From Hyphomicrobiales bacterium (GTDB taxonomy: Bacteria; Pseudomonadota; Alphaproteobacteria; Rhizobiales; Rhizobiaceae), in contig UCIT01000018.1 of assembly GCA_900472625.1 (NCBI GenBank), positions 111,438 to 175,437 of the forward strand: a stretch of DNA of 64,000 bases. Reading direction: 5' to 3'. A program made the translations under genes and the position numbers. The notes beneath the pieces are model-generated. The model did no database searches. It was not told the origin of the DNA and saw nothing but the letters and a program-made list of their open reading frames with translations. Positions 34,930-43,912 of the stretch are shown here, piece after piece. The stretch's first letter is position 1. Each line of letters starts with the position of its first letter.

Positions 34930-36354
34930 TTAGGCCGGAAGGATCAGGGCTTTCGTTTCAAGAAATTCTCCGAACGCGACCGCACCCCATTCGCGACCGT
35001 TGCCGGACTTCTTGTATCCTCCGAAGGGAGCTTGGGGATCTTCGCCCGCGCCATTGATGTAGACCATGCCCGCCTCAATACGGGTCGCGACGTTGCGCGC
35101 TTCGTCCACGGAACCCGCCTGCACATAGGCACCCAAACCATATTCTGTGTCATTGGCAATGGCGACAGCGTCGTCCACGTCTCTGTACGCGATCATGCAT
35201 AGCACGGGCCCGAAAATCTCCTCTTGGGCGATCGCCATCTCGTTTCGGACCCCGGCAAAGACTGTAGGCCTGACGTAATATCCAGACGAAAGTCCTTCGG
35301 GACGTCCTTCTCCGCCTCCGATGACTTCAGCGCCTTCCGCGATACCCTTGCCGATCAAGGACTGAACCCGCTCCCACTGACGCTTGGAGACGACGGGTCC
35401 CATGTCGACATCACCCTTTGGGTCGCCGATCTTGAGGGAAGTAACGACTTCTCGCGCCACCGTTTTGGCTTCTTCGATCTTCTCAGAGGGAATGAGGATA
35501 CGTGTAGGTGCGTGGCAGGTCTGTCCCGAGTTCATCATCAGCCGATGAATGTTCTCGGTCACAGCCTTCGCCAAATCGGCGTCCGGAAGAACAATGTTCG
35601 GCGATTTCCCGCCAAGTTCCTGGTGAACGCGCTTCACGGTATCGGCGGCGCGCTTGGCGACATCGATCCCTGCCGCAGTCGAACCGGTGAACGAAACCAT
35701 GGCAATACCTGGATGCGCGGAAATCGCTGCTCCAACAGTCGGCCCGTCACCATCCACGAGGTTGTACACGCCGGCTGGAACGCCGGCCTCGTGGAAGATT
35801 TCCGCGAGGATATGGGCGCTGAACGGTGCAATTTCCGAAGGTTTATGAACGCTGGTGCAGCCCGTCGCGAGGGCAGGGACCACTTTGACCATGATCTGAT
35901 TGATCGGCCAATTCCACGGCGTCACCATCCCGACAACGCCGATGGGCTCGCGCCTGATAATGGTTCGGTCGCCTTGGTGATATTCGAATTTATAGTCTTT
36001 CAGGACCGCCACGGCCGTCTGCAGATGTAAATATCCCGCGCCCGCCTGAACGTCTTTCGCGAATTTCTTTGGCGCGCCCAGTTCTTCGGTCAGCGCGTCC
36101 GCCAAGTCGTCCATTCGTCGGCCGTAAACTGAAAGGATGCTTTGTAATAAGTCGAGCCGCTCCTCTCGTGTTGTCTTGGAAAAAGTCTTAAAGGCCTTCG
36201 CCGCTGCTGCCACAGCTGCATCGACATCGGCTGCCGACGCTAGCGTGATCTGTCCAGCCACTTTTTCGGTAGCGGGATTTATAACGTCAGAAATTCGACC
36301 TCCCGTCGGCTTGACCCAAGCGCCGTCGATGTAAGCACGCGTATAGTCTCTCAT
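34930..36354 (-). CDS. NAD(P)-dependent aldehyde dehydrogenase
   Basis: 474 aa. Residues: VTPWNWPINQIM (cofactor), HQELGGKSPNIVLPDADL with the general-base Glu, NSGQTCHAPTR with the catalytic Cys, and EEIFGPVLCMIAY. Oxidises an aldehyde to the acid. ATG at 36354 with GAGGAAG upstream. The leader holds a long, stable hairpin at 36443-36491. Paired with the ADH gene downstream. Confidence 0.93.
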   Translation of the reverse strand: MRDYTRAYIDGAWVKPTGGRISDVINPATEKVAGQITLASAADVDAAVAAAAKAFKTFSKTTREERLDLLQSILSVYGRRMDDLADALTEELGAPKKFAKDVQAGAGYLHLQTAVAVLKDYKFEYHQGDRTIIRREPIGVVGMVTPWNWPINQIMVKVVPALATGCTSVHKPSEIAPFSAHILAEIFHEAGVPAGVYNLVDGDGPTVGAAISAHPGIAMVSFTGSTAAGIDVAKRAADTVKRVHQELGGKSPNIVLPDADLAKAVTENIHRLMMNSGQTCHAPTRILIPSEKIEEAKTVAREVVTSLKIGDPKGDVDMGPVVSKRQWERVQSLIGKGIAEGAEVIGGGEGRPEGLSSGYYVRPTVFAGVRNEMAIAQEEIFGPVLCMIAYRDVDDAVAIANDTEYGLGAYVQAGSVDEARNVATRIEAGMVYINGAGEDPQAPFGGYKKSGNGREWGAVAFGEFLETKALILPA

Positions 36355-36442
36355 AGCTTCCTCCTTGCGAGATTGCGGGCGGGCCCATCCACGTGGGCTA
36401 GCCAGTTGGAACGCCGCCAACTTATGGAATGGCGGCCAGTAT

Positions 36443-36491
36443 GCCGACGGGTCTTGCTGCGTACCCCTGTACGCAAGCAAGGCTCGTGTCG
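36443..36491 (-). promoter_or_regulatory. Long hairpin in the aldehyde dehydrogenase leader
   Basis: On the minus-strand RNA an outer stem GCCGAC/GTCGGC encloses, after an internal loop, an inner stem of CTTGC-T-TGCGTAC with GTACGCA-GCAAG (12 pairs, one bulge) and a 4-nt loop. It ends 88 nt before the ATG. No T-run follows, so it is not a simple terminator. The rest of 36355-36765 holds nothing I can call. Confidence 0.5.
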
Positions 36492-36765
36492 GCCCGCGCC
36501 AGCATGAAGACCAGCACGAGGAAAATAAATACGGGCATATGCCCATAAATCAATGCACGTAATTGTGAGTTTCTGGCAATGCTGAAAATCACTGCGCCTG
36601 AAATCTTTCGGCACAAGACCAGCGCCGAAGGCCCTAGAAACTCCAAAAGGAAGTGTGCTACCTGCACACATTTGGAAAATTCGCGTTGATAGGAAAACGC
36701 GAGCGGTTAAAAAAATTGAGCGTCGGTAAAATATACCTTGCAGAGTATAATTGAAAACCTATATC

Positions 36766-37122
36766 ATGAAGGACAAGCAGGAACGCTTCGGAATATTCGT
36801 TGACCGCCTACGGGACCTCCCGGCCGCCGGCACGCATGACGAAGCGTTCAAGATGGTTTGCGATACCCTCGAGGCCGTGGAGGATGAGTTTTCAGGGATT
36901 ATATCAAATTCTGCCGCGTATCAGTCCGATGGCCGAATGTACCCACCACAAACAGACAGCGTTAGAGAGGTTCCCGGGAATGCCGGCGTAAAGCGCTATC
37001 GATCGAGAGCGCATAATACTCTGATTGGGGGCAACGGGGCCATAAAGATTATTACTACGGGCGCAAATACGAATGTGATCCTGGACAAACCAGGCTCGGA
37101 TGGGAAAGGTACGGGAATATGA
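36766..37122 (+). CDS. Hypothetical protein of the XRE-linked cassette
   Basis: 118 aa, soluble, no named domain that I can prove. An N-terminal helical part is followed by SDGRMYPPQTDSVREVPGN, then RYRSRAHNTLIGGNGAIKI, which looks like a conserved block of a small stand-alone family. The stop overlaps the next ATG (ATGA), so it is coupled to the XRE gene. A toxin paired with an XRE antitoxin is possible but not shown. ATG 36766 used; no clear ribosome site. Confidence 0.65.
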   Translation: MKDKQERFGIFVDRLRDLPAAGTHDEAFKMVCDTLEAVEDEFSGIISNSAAYQSDGRMYPPQTDSVREVPGNAGVKRYRSRAHNTLIGGNGAIKIITTGANTNVILDKPGSDGKGTGI

Positions 37123-37658
37123 CGACGCTAGATGTTCTACACGAAGCCGTTGAACGCCTCCGCAAACTCGATTTTTCGGTAGAAGTGGACAGTCCATCCG
37201 ATCAAAGCGGAGAGACATTCCTCGACATTGCGAAGGGGGACTTCATTACCCAAGTTTCGTTTAGGCCCAATCTTGGAATCGGTATCTTTATTTCGGAAGC
37301 AGCGTACGGCCAGAGGCCTGACGAAGTTTACCGAAACGCTGAAAAGGCTGCCAACAGAGTTGAACAGCTGTACCGACAGTTCGAAAAGTCTGGCTCCATC
37401 GGCTATCTCACATTGTTGGACATGCGGAAGCTAAACAAATTCTCGCAGGTGGAGTTGGCGGAGGCGCTGGCGATAAAGCAGCCGTCGGTAAACCGTATCG
37501 AAAAGCGCGAGAACGTTAAATTCGAAACGCTGGTGAAGTTAATTGCAGCGATGGGCGGCCGACTTGAAATGCGGGTAGTGTTCGACGAAATGGAAGCCCG
37601 ATTGGAGCTGCCAACCATCAAAGACGCTGCCGAAATCCCGACACAGAAAGTGGGATGA
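37119..37658 (+). CDS. XRE-family helix-turn-helix protein
   Basis: 179 aa. N-terminal about 90 residues are an unrecognised alpha/beta domain (FLDIAKGDFITQVSFRPNLG). The C-terminal part has an XRE fold: RKLNKFSQVELAEALAIKQP, then SVNRIEKRENVKFETLVKLI. It is linked by ATGA overlaps on both sides, so it is the centre of a three-gene unit. Antitoxin-like or autoregulator role inferred. Confidence 0.78.
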   Translation: MTTLDVLHEAVERLRKLDFSVEVDSPSDQSGETFLDIAKGDFITQVSFRPNLGIGIFISEAAYGQRPDEVYRNAEKAANRVEQLYRQFEKSGSIGYLTLLDMRKLNKFSQVELAEALAIKQPSVNRIEKRENVKFETLVKLIAAMGGRLEMRVVFDEMEARLELPTIKDAAEIPTQKVG

Positions 37659-38008
37659 TTATGACTGCGCCATCCCTCAATCTCATCGTTCTAAGGGCGG
37701 CAAACCCCGGTTTGCTCGCATCCTTCTACAGTAATCTTGGGTTCCAGTTCGAAGTCGAGAAACACGGGACAGGACCGGAACACCTTGCTGCAAATACAGG
37801 CGGTTCGACTTTCGAGATCTATCCAAAGACCACAGCTGACTCTGATACCTCAGCGGTTCGACTGGGTTTTCGAGTAGGCTCGAACTCCCAAATCCTGGGT
37901 GATCTTGGCGACAAAGTTGACGTCATCACGTCTCCTTCCCGGTCCGAGTGGGGAATGCGTTGTGTGCTACGAGATCCTGAGGGTCATAAGGTGGAACTGG
38001 TCGAGTAG
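37655..38008 (+). CDS. VOC/glyoxalase-fold protein
   Basis: 117 aa. LNLIVLRAANPGLLASFYSN at the start and RCVLRDPEGHKVELVE at the end are the vicinal-oxygen-chelate pattern (DPEGH..E with a metal Glu). Could be a dioxygenase/lyase or a resistance protein that sequesters a compound. Coupled to the XRE gene by an ATGA overlap. Confidence 0.8.
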   Translation: MIMTAPSLNLIVLRAANPGLLASFYSNLGFQFEVEKHGTGPEHLAANTGGSTFEIYPKTTADSDTSAVRLGFRVGSNSQILGDLGDKVDVITSPSRSEWGMRCVLRDPEGHKVELVE

Positions 38009-38296
38009 GACCTTGCTTGTGCTGGGCCCAGCATCGCGAAATTCAGGAAGCGGTTCATACATCCAAATCCGAATTCGTGCATTTTATCAGGCAGCCCTCA
38101 GGATATCAGCGCTAACCGGTTTCCCCAGATACGGTGAATGCGGAGTTCTCTGGGAAGCGACATCTGCGTAGCGGCTTCCACCCCTTCGACCAAAATCGTG
38201 TTTCCCGCTTCCGGATCACCGCGCTCATGTCCTGAAGCATGGTCAGTCCGCGCGGATTCAAGCAATCATGGAGAAATGTTCTGTTGATCTTGGCGG
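38009..38296. other. Gene-free stretch after the VOC gene
   Basis: About 290 bp with no convincing gene, repeat or hairpin on either strand. Confidence 0.4.
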
Positions 38297-38584
38297 TTAG
38301 TTGCTAGGCGGTTGCGGCGTCCGTGATGCGAAGAAATATGCAACGATCGATGCGAGGATCGCAGACACCGCATTTGAATCGATGACCTTAGTAATACCGA
38401 GAAACATCGTCGCAGGTACAACGATCATAATGCCCGCAAAAGGGAGGATGTGGGGCGCGAGAGGGCTTTCCGGTCCAATTCTTCTTGCGATCAACACAAA
38501 CCCTATGATCAGCAGTGCGGACAGGACAAAGACGCCCCCAGTCTGTGTTTGAGCGCCCCGCAAGATTTCCAACAACCCGTGCAT
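38297..38584 (-). CDS. Small membrane protein
   Basis: 95 aa with three predicted helices: VFVLSALLIIGFVLIA, ILPFAGIMIVVPATMFLGI and AVSAILASIVAYFFAS. No family recognised. It ends in a short soluble tail. The helices are regular and it has a normal ATG, so a real gene is likely. Function unknown. Confidence 0.6.
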   Translation of the reverse strand: MHGLLEILRGAQTQTGGVFVLSALLIIGFVLIARRIGPESPLAPHILPFAGIMIVVPATMFLGITKVIDSNAVSAILASIVAYFFASRTPQPPSN

Positions 38585-39163
38585 TTCAAATCTCCCCTCT
38601 GATCTGCAAAATACTTACCTCTGGTGTAGAAGAATTCAATTCCTCCAAAGGTTGAGTGCCTAGCATTCGACGTTCGCTTGCATGTGGGCTGGCAGTTCGG
38701 TTTACCCCATTGGGAAGCAGTTTACCCTCCCGCCGTAGCAAGGCGCGACGGCGCTGGGGCGTTGTTTGAAAGACAGCCTCACTCGGCCCCCGCTTGTGTT
38801 CCTCGATGACGCCAGACGAAGCTGCCATCCATTACTCGGTCCTCCGCAGCGAGCGCTCTGATACACCCATGGAGAAGTTCGTCGGTTTGCCGGGATTTCG
38901 ATAGCCTCGGCTGCAATCCAGAGGAAAAGTCTGCCGCACCTCTTCCAAGCGGCAGGCCCTCTCAAATTGGTTGGCGCGCTTCAGCGATGGGCATCTGGCG
39001 GTCAACGCGTCGCCAGCCAGCACGTAGCATATCGACGGCTTAGACCGACTGCATTGCCGAACACGACCAGTAAACCTTGAACACTTGTCGAACTCCTTCT
39101 CATCAGTCGACAGAATCAACTGGGACCGGATTTCGGACATGACGGGCTCCAATGGCAGAGCGT
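38585..39163. other. Region of short broken frames, no clear gene
   Basis: Several overlapping minus-strand readings (38586-38828, 38702-38965, 38832-39140) break each other up and none looks like a full protein. It may be remains of a lost gene. Nothing else is seen. Confidence 0.4.
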
Positions 39164-39181
39164 TTGCAAATTTCCTTTCAT
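39164..39181. promoter_or_regulatory. Weak third copy of the RpiR-type operator
   Basis: TTGCAA-N6-TTTCAT, 57 bp before the M20 gene. On minus it reads ATGAAA-N6-TTGCAA: one exact half-site of the RTGAAA-N6-TTTCAT motif and a second half with four of six bases. Weaker than the sites at 45218 and 49787. Confidence 0.35.
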
Positions 39182-39237
39182 GAATCGAGAAGGTGATCTA
39201 GTTTGCAAGAGACAAGTCAGAAAGTGGGGAGCTTTTC

Positions 39238-40551
39238 ATGCCAAACGACGACGTGGTGCAGCGCGTGTGGTCCGCTATCGACGAGGAACGCGACTGGGTG
39301 TCGAAGCTGACGCAGGAGATTGTCCGCATCCCGTCGGTCAATCCGAAGTTTCACCTCGATTCCAAGCAAAACCGAGAAACCGACGTGCAGCGCGTCCTCG
39401 ACCGCGAGCTCACAGCACTTGGTTTTGAGACCAAGCAGTGGGAAGTTTTTCCCGGCAGGCCCAACCTCGTCGGAAGCATCAAGGGTAGCGAGGACAAAAG
39501 CCTTATTCTTTGCGGCCATATCGATGTGGTGCCAGTAGGGGATCCAGCGAGGTGGACAGTCGATCCCTTTGGCGGTGAGATCAAGGACAACCGGCTATAC
39601 GGGAGAGGGTCTATCGACATGAAGGGCGGCGTAGCCGCATGTGTCGCGGCAGTTCGCGCGATCCGTCACGCTGGCATCGACCTCGAAGGTAGGTTGTCGA
39701 TGCATGCAGTTGTCGATGAGGAGGCCGGTGGCTTTGGAGCAATGGACGCCGTGAAGCGAGGCGAGTTGGCGAAAGCGGTGCTTGTAGCCGAGCCGACGTG
39801 GGGTGACGTATTGCCGGCGGAAGGCGGTCTTGAGTGGGCGAGGGTAACTATACGCGGGCGGACGGCTCATTCGGCGTGGCGTTACAACGAGATATATCCA
39901 CAGCGGCATGAGGCGGGAAGGCTTGAGCCGGGGATGAATGCGATCGAAATCGCCTCACGGTTCATCTCGGCCCTACGACAGTACGAGCTTGATCGGACGC
40001 GCGCGGCCTCTCATCCACTACTTCCAGTCGGGATGAACACGATCAACGTCGGCGTAATCCACGGCGGTGCAGGGCTCGGCGACAACGGGCTTCCTATCAC
40101 GATGACCAATCCGGCAATCATCCCAGACATCGCCGTCATCGACTTGGACATGAAGTTCCTCCCGTTCGAGACATCCGCCCAATACCGCAAGGACTTCGAG
40201 GCTTTTGTCCATCACTTCGCACAGACGGACGCATGGCTTCGCGAACATCCGCCGACAATCCAATGGGAACTCGGCGGGCTTCATTTCCCGCCTCTCAATA
40301 CAGCGGTGGACCATCCCTTGGTGACGTCGCTCGTCAATCGCAAGGCGCAAACCGGCCGCAAACCTGACATCAAGGGGTTCGTTGCCGTTTGCGACGCCGC
40401 CCACTACGCCGGCGCTGGGGTGGACGGTGTGATTTTCGGACCGTCGGGAGACGGGTTCCACGGCGATGACGAGTATGTCGATATCGACTCACTCGTTGAA
40501 ACGACCAAGGTCATCGCCGCCAGCATTATCGACTGGTGCGGGGTTCGCTAG
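39238..40551 (+). CDS. M20-family deacylase/carboxypeptidase (ArgE/DapE type)
   Basis: 437 aa zinc amidohydrolase. Metal ligands: LILCGHIDVVP, LYGRGSIDMKGG (Asp), VVDEEAGGFG (Glu-Glu), plus AEPTWGD and a late DGFHGDDEYV. It removes an acyl or formyl group from an amino-acid-like substrate. Convergent with livM, overlapping it by 26 bp. It borders the Liv operon and has a weak copy of the RpiR operator, so it is likely the first enzyme for the compound that the importer brings in. Substrate unknown. Confidence 0.88.
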   Translation: MPNDDVVQRVWSAIDEERDWVSKLTQEIVRIPSVNPKFHLDSKQNRETDVQRVLDRELTALGFETKQWEVFPGRPNLVGSIKGSEDKSLILCGHIDVVPVGDPARWTVDPFGGEIKDNRLYGRGSIDMKGGVAACVAAVRAIRHAGIDLEGRLSMHAVVDEEAGGFGAMDAVKRGELAKAVLVAEPTWGDVLPAEGGLEWARVTIRGRTAHSAWRYNEIYPQRHEAGRLEPGMNAIEIASRFISALRQYELDRTRAASHPLLPVGMNTINVGVIHGGAGLGDNGLPITMTNPAIIPDIAVIDLDMKFLPFETSAQYRKDFEAFVHHFAQTDAWLREHPPTIQWELGGLHFPPLNTAVDHPLVTSLVNRKAQTGRKPDIKGFVAVCDAAHYAGAGVDGVIFGPSGDGFHGDDEYVDIDSLVETTKVIAASIIDWCGVR

Positions 40552-41566
40552 CTTCGGCTGGTGCACCGGCTACATTGCCTCTCAGTCGGCCCAGCGATCT
40601 AAAGATCGTTTGGGCCGCACCCGCAAGACCTGACGGGTACACCAGCATCACCGCGATAATCAGCACTGCGGTGATTATCGGTCGCCAAGCCCCGAAGTCC
40701 GCCATCGACTCCGAGAAGATAGTCAGCACGAACGATGCGATGATCGCGCCGTAGATCGTGCTGGTGCCCCCAAGCAGCACCATCGATAGAATGATCGTCG
40801 ACAGGCTCATGCCGAAAACGTCGGCGGAGGCATTTCGCTGGTAGGCCGCGTAGAACGCTCCTGCAACACCCGTGAAGAAGGCACTGGCAGCGAGCGTGAT
40901 CACCCGCTGACGGGCGAGGGAAATGCCACGGCTGACCGCATACTCCTCGTTATCCCTGAGAGCGATGATACTCGCGCCGACTTTCGACCGAACCAGCACA
41001 CGCAGGAAGATCGTGCTCAGCAAGAGGACGCCGAGGGCTATGTAGAAGTAACCGAACTTCTGATCCCTGATCAGGTTGTGACCCGGAATGTACAGGCCTT
41101 CGATCCGAACCATGCCTTGGGTGCCACCCGTGATGTCGGACTGGCTGAGAACCAACTGCATCACGAGCTGCGCAAATCCAAATGTTACGAGAATGATGTA
41201 GATGCCCTTTAGGCGCAGGATCGGCAAAGTGACCAAGATGGCGGCGAACGTTGAGATGACGCCGCTTGCCGCCAGCGCCAGCCATGGATCCAGCCCGAGG
41301 AACTTGGTCAGGAGACCATACGTATAGACGCCGATTCCGAACAGGGCGAGGTGGCCGAAGTTGAAGACACCCCCGTAGCCCAAACTCAAATCCCAGTTGG
41401 AGGCAACGATCGCATAGATGAAGGCCATTATCAGAATATGTCGGCTGTAGCTGTCGGACACGAGGAACGGCAGCAGCGCCAACACGGCGAACCCGAGCAA
41501 CATCAGGACCGCCTCGTCCTGCCAGCGGACTCGGCCAGGGCTTGCGGTGTTTTCGCGATTGAACAT
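40526..41566 (-). CDS. livM: Branched-chain amino acid-type ABC permease LivM
   Basis: 346 aa, about ten helices. SLGYGGVFNFGHLALFGIG is the LivM mark, GIYIILVTFGFAQLVMQLV and DNEEYAVSRGISLARQR (the coupling loop) follow. ATG 41566 overlaps the livH stop by one base (TAATG). Part of a five-gene liv operon for import of an amino-acid-like or amide solute. Confidence 0.92.
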   Translation of the reverse strand: MFNRENTASPGRVRWQDEAVLMLLGFAVLALLPFLVSDSYSRHILIMAFIYAIVASNWDLSLGYGGVFNFGHLALFGIGVYTYGLLTKFLGLDPWLALAASGVISTFAAILVTLPILRLKGIYIILVTFGFAQLVMQLVLSQSDITGGTQGMVRIEGLYIPGHNLIRDQKFGYFYIALGVLLLSTIFLRVLVRSKVGASIIALRDNEEYAVSRGISLARQRVITLAASAFFTGVAGAFYAAYQRNASADVFGMSLSTIILSMVLLGGTSTIYGAIIASFVLTIFSESMADFGAWRPIITAVLIIAVMLVYPSGLAGAAQTIFRSLGRLRGNVAGAPAEASEPRTSR

Positions 41567-42441
41567 TAGGCCAGACCCCGTGTTTTGCTGGAGAACATGC
41601 CCTGGGGGCGGATCATAAGGGTAACAATCAAGACCGCGAATAGAAGCGCGGGTGTCCAGTACAGACCGAAATAGTAGCTGCAAATGGCTTCGAAGAAGCC
41701 GATAAGGTATGCGGCGAATATCGGACCGGTGATGCTCGAGAGGCCGCCAAAGACGACGACGATCAGCGCCTTGAGGAGAGGATCCGCACCCATCACCGGA
41801 GACATGAACCGATAACCTCCCAAGAAAATTCCCGCGAGTGCGGCTAGTCCGGCGGAGATGGCGAAAGCCAGCCCGTAGAGGGCGCGCACGTTCAACCCGA
41901 CCAGTAGGCTTGCATCCTCGTTTTGCGCAACGGCGCGAAGCGCCAGCCCAAGACGGGTCTTATGAAGGAACAGCCAGAGGCCCAGCAGCACGAACGGCGT
42001 GACGAGGATAATTGTCAGCTGATGCAGGGAGATGCCGACACCAAAGATTATGGTATTGCCGTCGCCCAGTGCAGGGAGTTGCTTTGAACGCGGCCCCCAT
42101 ATCTGCAAGGCACCATTCTCGACAAGCGACGCCGCCGCCAGCGTTGTGATCACGACCACAAGAACGATGTTCGGTCTTCCGATGAGAGGGCGGACGACCG
42201 TCGCCTGGAGGGCCCAGCCAAATCCAGCCATAAGGAGGACCGAAAGCGGCAGAACCGCAAAGAAGGGGAGGCCGAATTCGGTCAGCTGCCAGGCGACATA
42301 CGCGCCGAGCATCATCAAAACGCCATGGGCAAAGTTGAATACCCCGATGGTCGTCCAGATAAGGGCCAATCCCACGGCCATCACTGCGTAGAGCGAGCCT
42401 TGGAAGAGCCCTCCCGCGAAAATCTGTGCGGCGGCATCCAT
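41566..42441 (-). CDS. livH: Branched-chain amino acid-type ABC permease LivH
   Basis: 291 aa. GLFQGSLYAVMAVGLALIWT and FNFAHGVLMMLGAYVAWQL are standard LivH; ALRAVAQNEDASLLVG is the EAA loop that meets the ATPase. Lies 18 bp after livF. Confidence 0.92.
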   Translation of the reverse strand: MDAAAQIFAGGLFQGSLYAVMAVGLALIWTTIGVFNFAHGVLMMLGAYVAWQLTEFGLPFFAVLPLSVLLMAGFGWALQATVVRPLIGRPNIVLVVVITTLAAASLVENGALQIWGPRSKQLPALGDGNTIIFGVGISLHQLTIILVTPFVLLGLWLFLHKTRLGLALRAVAQNEDASLLVGLNVRALYGLAFAISAGLAALAGIFLGGYRFMSPVMGADPLLKALIVVVFGGLSSITGPIFAAYLIGFFEAICSYYFGLYWTPALLFAVLIVTLMIRPQGMFSSKTRGLA

Positions 42442-42459
42442 TGTTTGTATCCTCTCTGG

Positions 42460-43173
42460 CTACTTGCCAAAGTAAAGCGACATGATCTCGCTGTGGTCCA
42501 TCGTCTGGCCCGGCTTGATTTCCGCACCGACTTCGCCGTGGTTTATCAGGTACAGGTGCTGACTGAGCTCGAGCAGGAATTCAACGTCCTGCTCCACGCA
42601 AATGATGGGAACACCGTGTCCGGATATCCTGATGACAGCAGCGCAGAGCTCCTCCTTGACCTTGGGCGAAAGGCCAAGCGTAGGCTCGTCAAGTATGAGC
42701 ATCTTGGGGCAGCTCATAAGCGCGGTCGCGATCGAGACCATCTGGCGTTCACCGCCGGAAAGTGTCCTGACTTTCTGTGTCCATCTCTCCTTGAGCTTAG
42801 GAAAGATAGAAAGAACCTCTTCTCGACTGGCCGCTTCGCGTTGTCGCGCGGCTTTCGTATAAGCGCCAAGCGAGAGGCACTCGCCGATGGTCAAATCCGG
42901 GAAAAGCCGGTTGCCCTGCGATACGTGGATCACGCCAAGCTCGACGATCGCTTTCGGTGAGAGCGTCGTGAGTTCTGTTCCATTGAACGAGATCGACCCG
43001 CTGCGCGGCCTCACCAGGCCCGACACAGCCCGTAGAAGGGTCGTTTTGCCATGGCCGTTTGGTCCGAAGAGACCGACGTTGCCATGCGCACCGATTGCCA
43101 GACTGATATTGTGCAGAACATTGATGCGGCCGTATCCGCACGTGAGATCGCGGATCTCCAAAAGGTGCGTCAT
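42460..43173 (-). CDS. livF: ABC ATPase LivF
   Basis: 237 aa. Walker A GPNGHGKTT, signature LSGGERQM, Walker B MLILDEPTLGLSP, Q-loop VSQGNRLFPDLTIGECL. ATGA overlap with livG. With livG it powers the importer. Confidence 0.93.
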   Translation of the reverse strand: MTHLLEIRDLTCGYGRINVLHNISLAIGAHGNVGLFGPNGHGKTTLLRAVSGLVRPRSGSISFNGTELTTLSPKAIVELGVIHVSQGNRLFPDLTIGECLSLGAYTKAARQREAASREEVLSIFPKLKERWTQKVRTLSGGERQMVSIATALMSCPKMLILDEPTLGLSPKVKEELCAAVIRISGHGVPIICVEQDVEFLLELSQHLYLINHGEVGAEIKPGQTMDHSEIMSLYFGK

Positions 43174-43907
43174 GCGTCATGTCTCCTCGAGCCGAGGTAG
43201 GCTTCTACGACACGCGGATCGCCGATGACTTCTCTTGGATCTCCCGACGCAAGGACCTTTCCCTGGTTCAGCACGAGAAGTTGCTGCGAGAGCGTCATCA
43301 AGAATGTCAGAACGTGCTCGATCAGCACGATCGTGATGCCTTGTTGTGCTATCTGCTTGATTAGCCCGATCGAGGTCTCGATCTCCGGCTTCGTCAGTCC
43401 GGATGCCGGTTCGTCGAGCAAGAGTATCTTGGGCTTCATGGCGACCGCGGTCGCTAGCATGAGGCATTTGCGATCGAACACCGAGAGCTCGTCCGCCAGC
43501 CTGCCGAACGATCGCCGGTCCAAGCCCACCAATTCGAGTGCCTCCTCGGCATTCCGGCGATTCACCGCCGAGCTTTGATCGGGTTTGCCGTATGTCGCAG
43601 CAAGTACGGCATTCTCGAAGACCGTCAGCTTGTCGAAGCTGGTCTCACGCTGAAAGGTGCGCGCGAGACCACGCCTTGCGAGCTCCGGTGCTCTCATTCC
43701 AGTGACCGTGTTACCTTCAAAGATCACCTCGCCTCTGTCTGGCGCAAACGGAATGTTGGTGATTGCGTTGAAGAGCGTGCTTTTGCCGCTTCCGTTTGGG
43801 CCCGCGATTCCAAATATGGAACCCGCTTCCACCGTGAACGACACATCATCCAAGGCCTTGAGCGAACCAAAGGCCTTGGAGACGTTCCTGACTTCCAGGA
43901 GATTCAT
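43170..43907 (-). CDS. livG: ABC ATPase LivG with altered signature motif
   Basis: 245 aa. Walker A GPNGSGKST, Walker B ILLLDEPASGLTKPE and the QRETSFDKLTVFEN region are normal. The ABC signature, usually LSYGQ in LivG, reads LSVFDRK, lacking its glycine. The pair with livF would then have one normal and one altered ATP site. ATG 43907 is chosen over 43925, which would overlap the livJ stop. Confidence 0.9.
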   Translation of the reverse strand: MNLLEVRNVSKAFGSLKALDDVSFTVEAGSIFGIAGPNGSGKSTLFNAITNIPFAPDRGEVIFEGNTVTGMRAPELARRGLARTFQRETSFDKLTVFENAVLAATYGKPDQSSAVNRRNAEEALELVGLDRRSFGRLADELSVFDRKCLMLATAVAMKPKILLLDEPASGLTKPEIETSIGLIKQIAQQGITIVLIEHVLTFLMTLSQQLLVLNQGKVLASGDPREVIGDPRVVEAYLGSRRHDA

Positions 43908-43912
43908 CGAGC

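Noticed and set aside
36422..36667. 81-residue minus ORF with a hydrophobic stretch
   Set aside because: It covers the long leader hairpin and has no ribosome site or family resemblance.
38832..39140. 103-residue minus ORF starting MSEIRSQLIL
   Set aside because: Cys/Arg-rich composition and broken continuation; not enough to call a gene.
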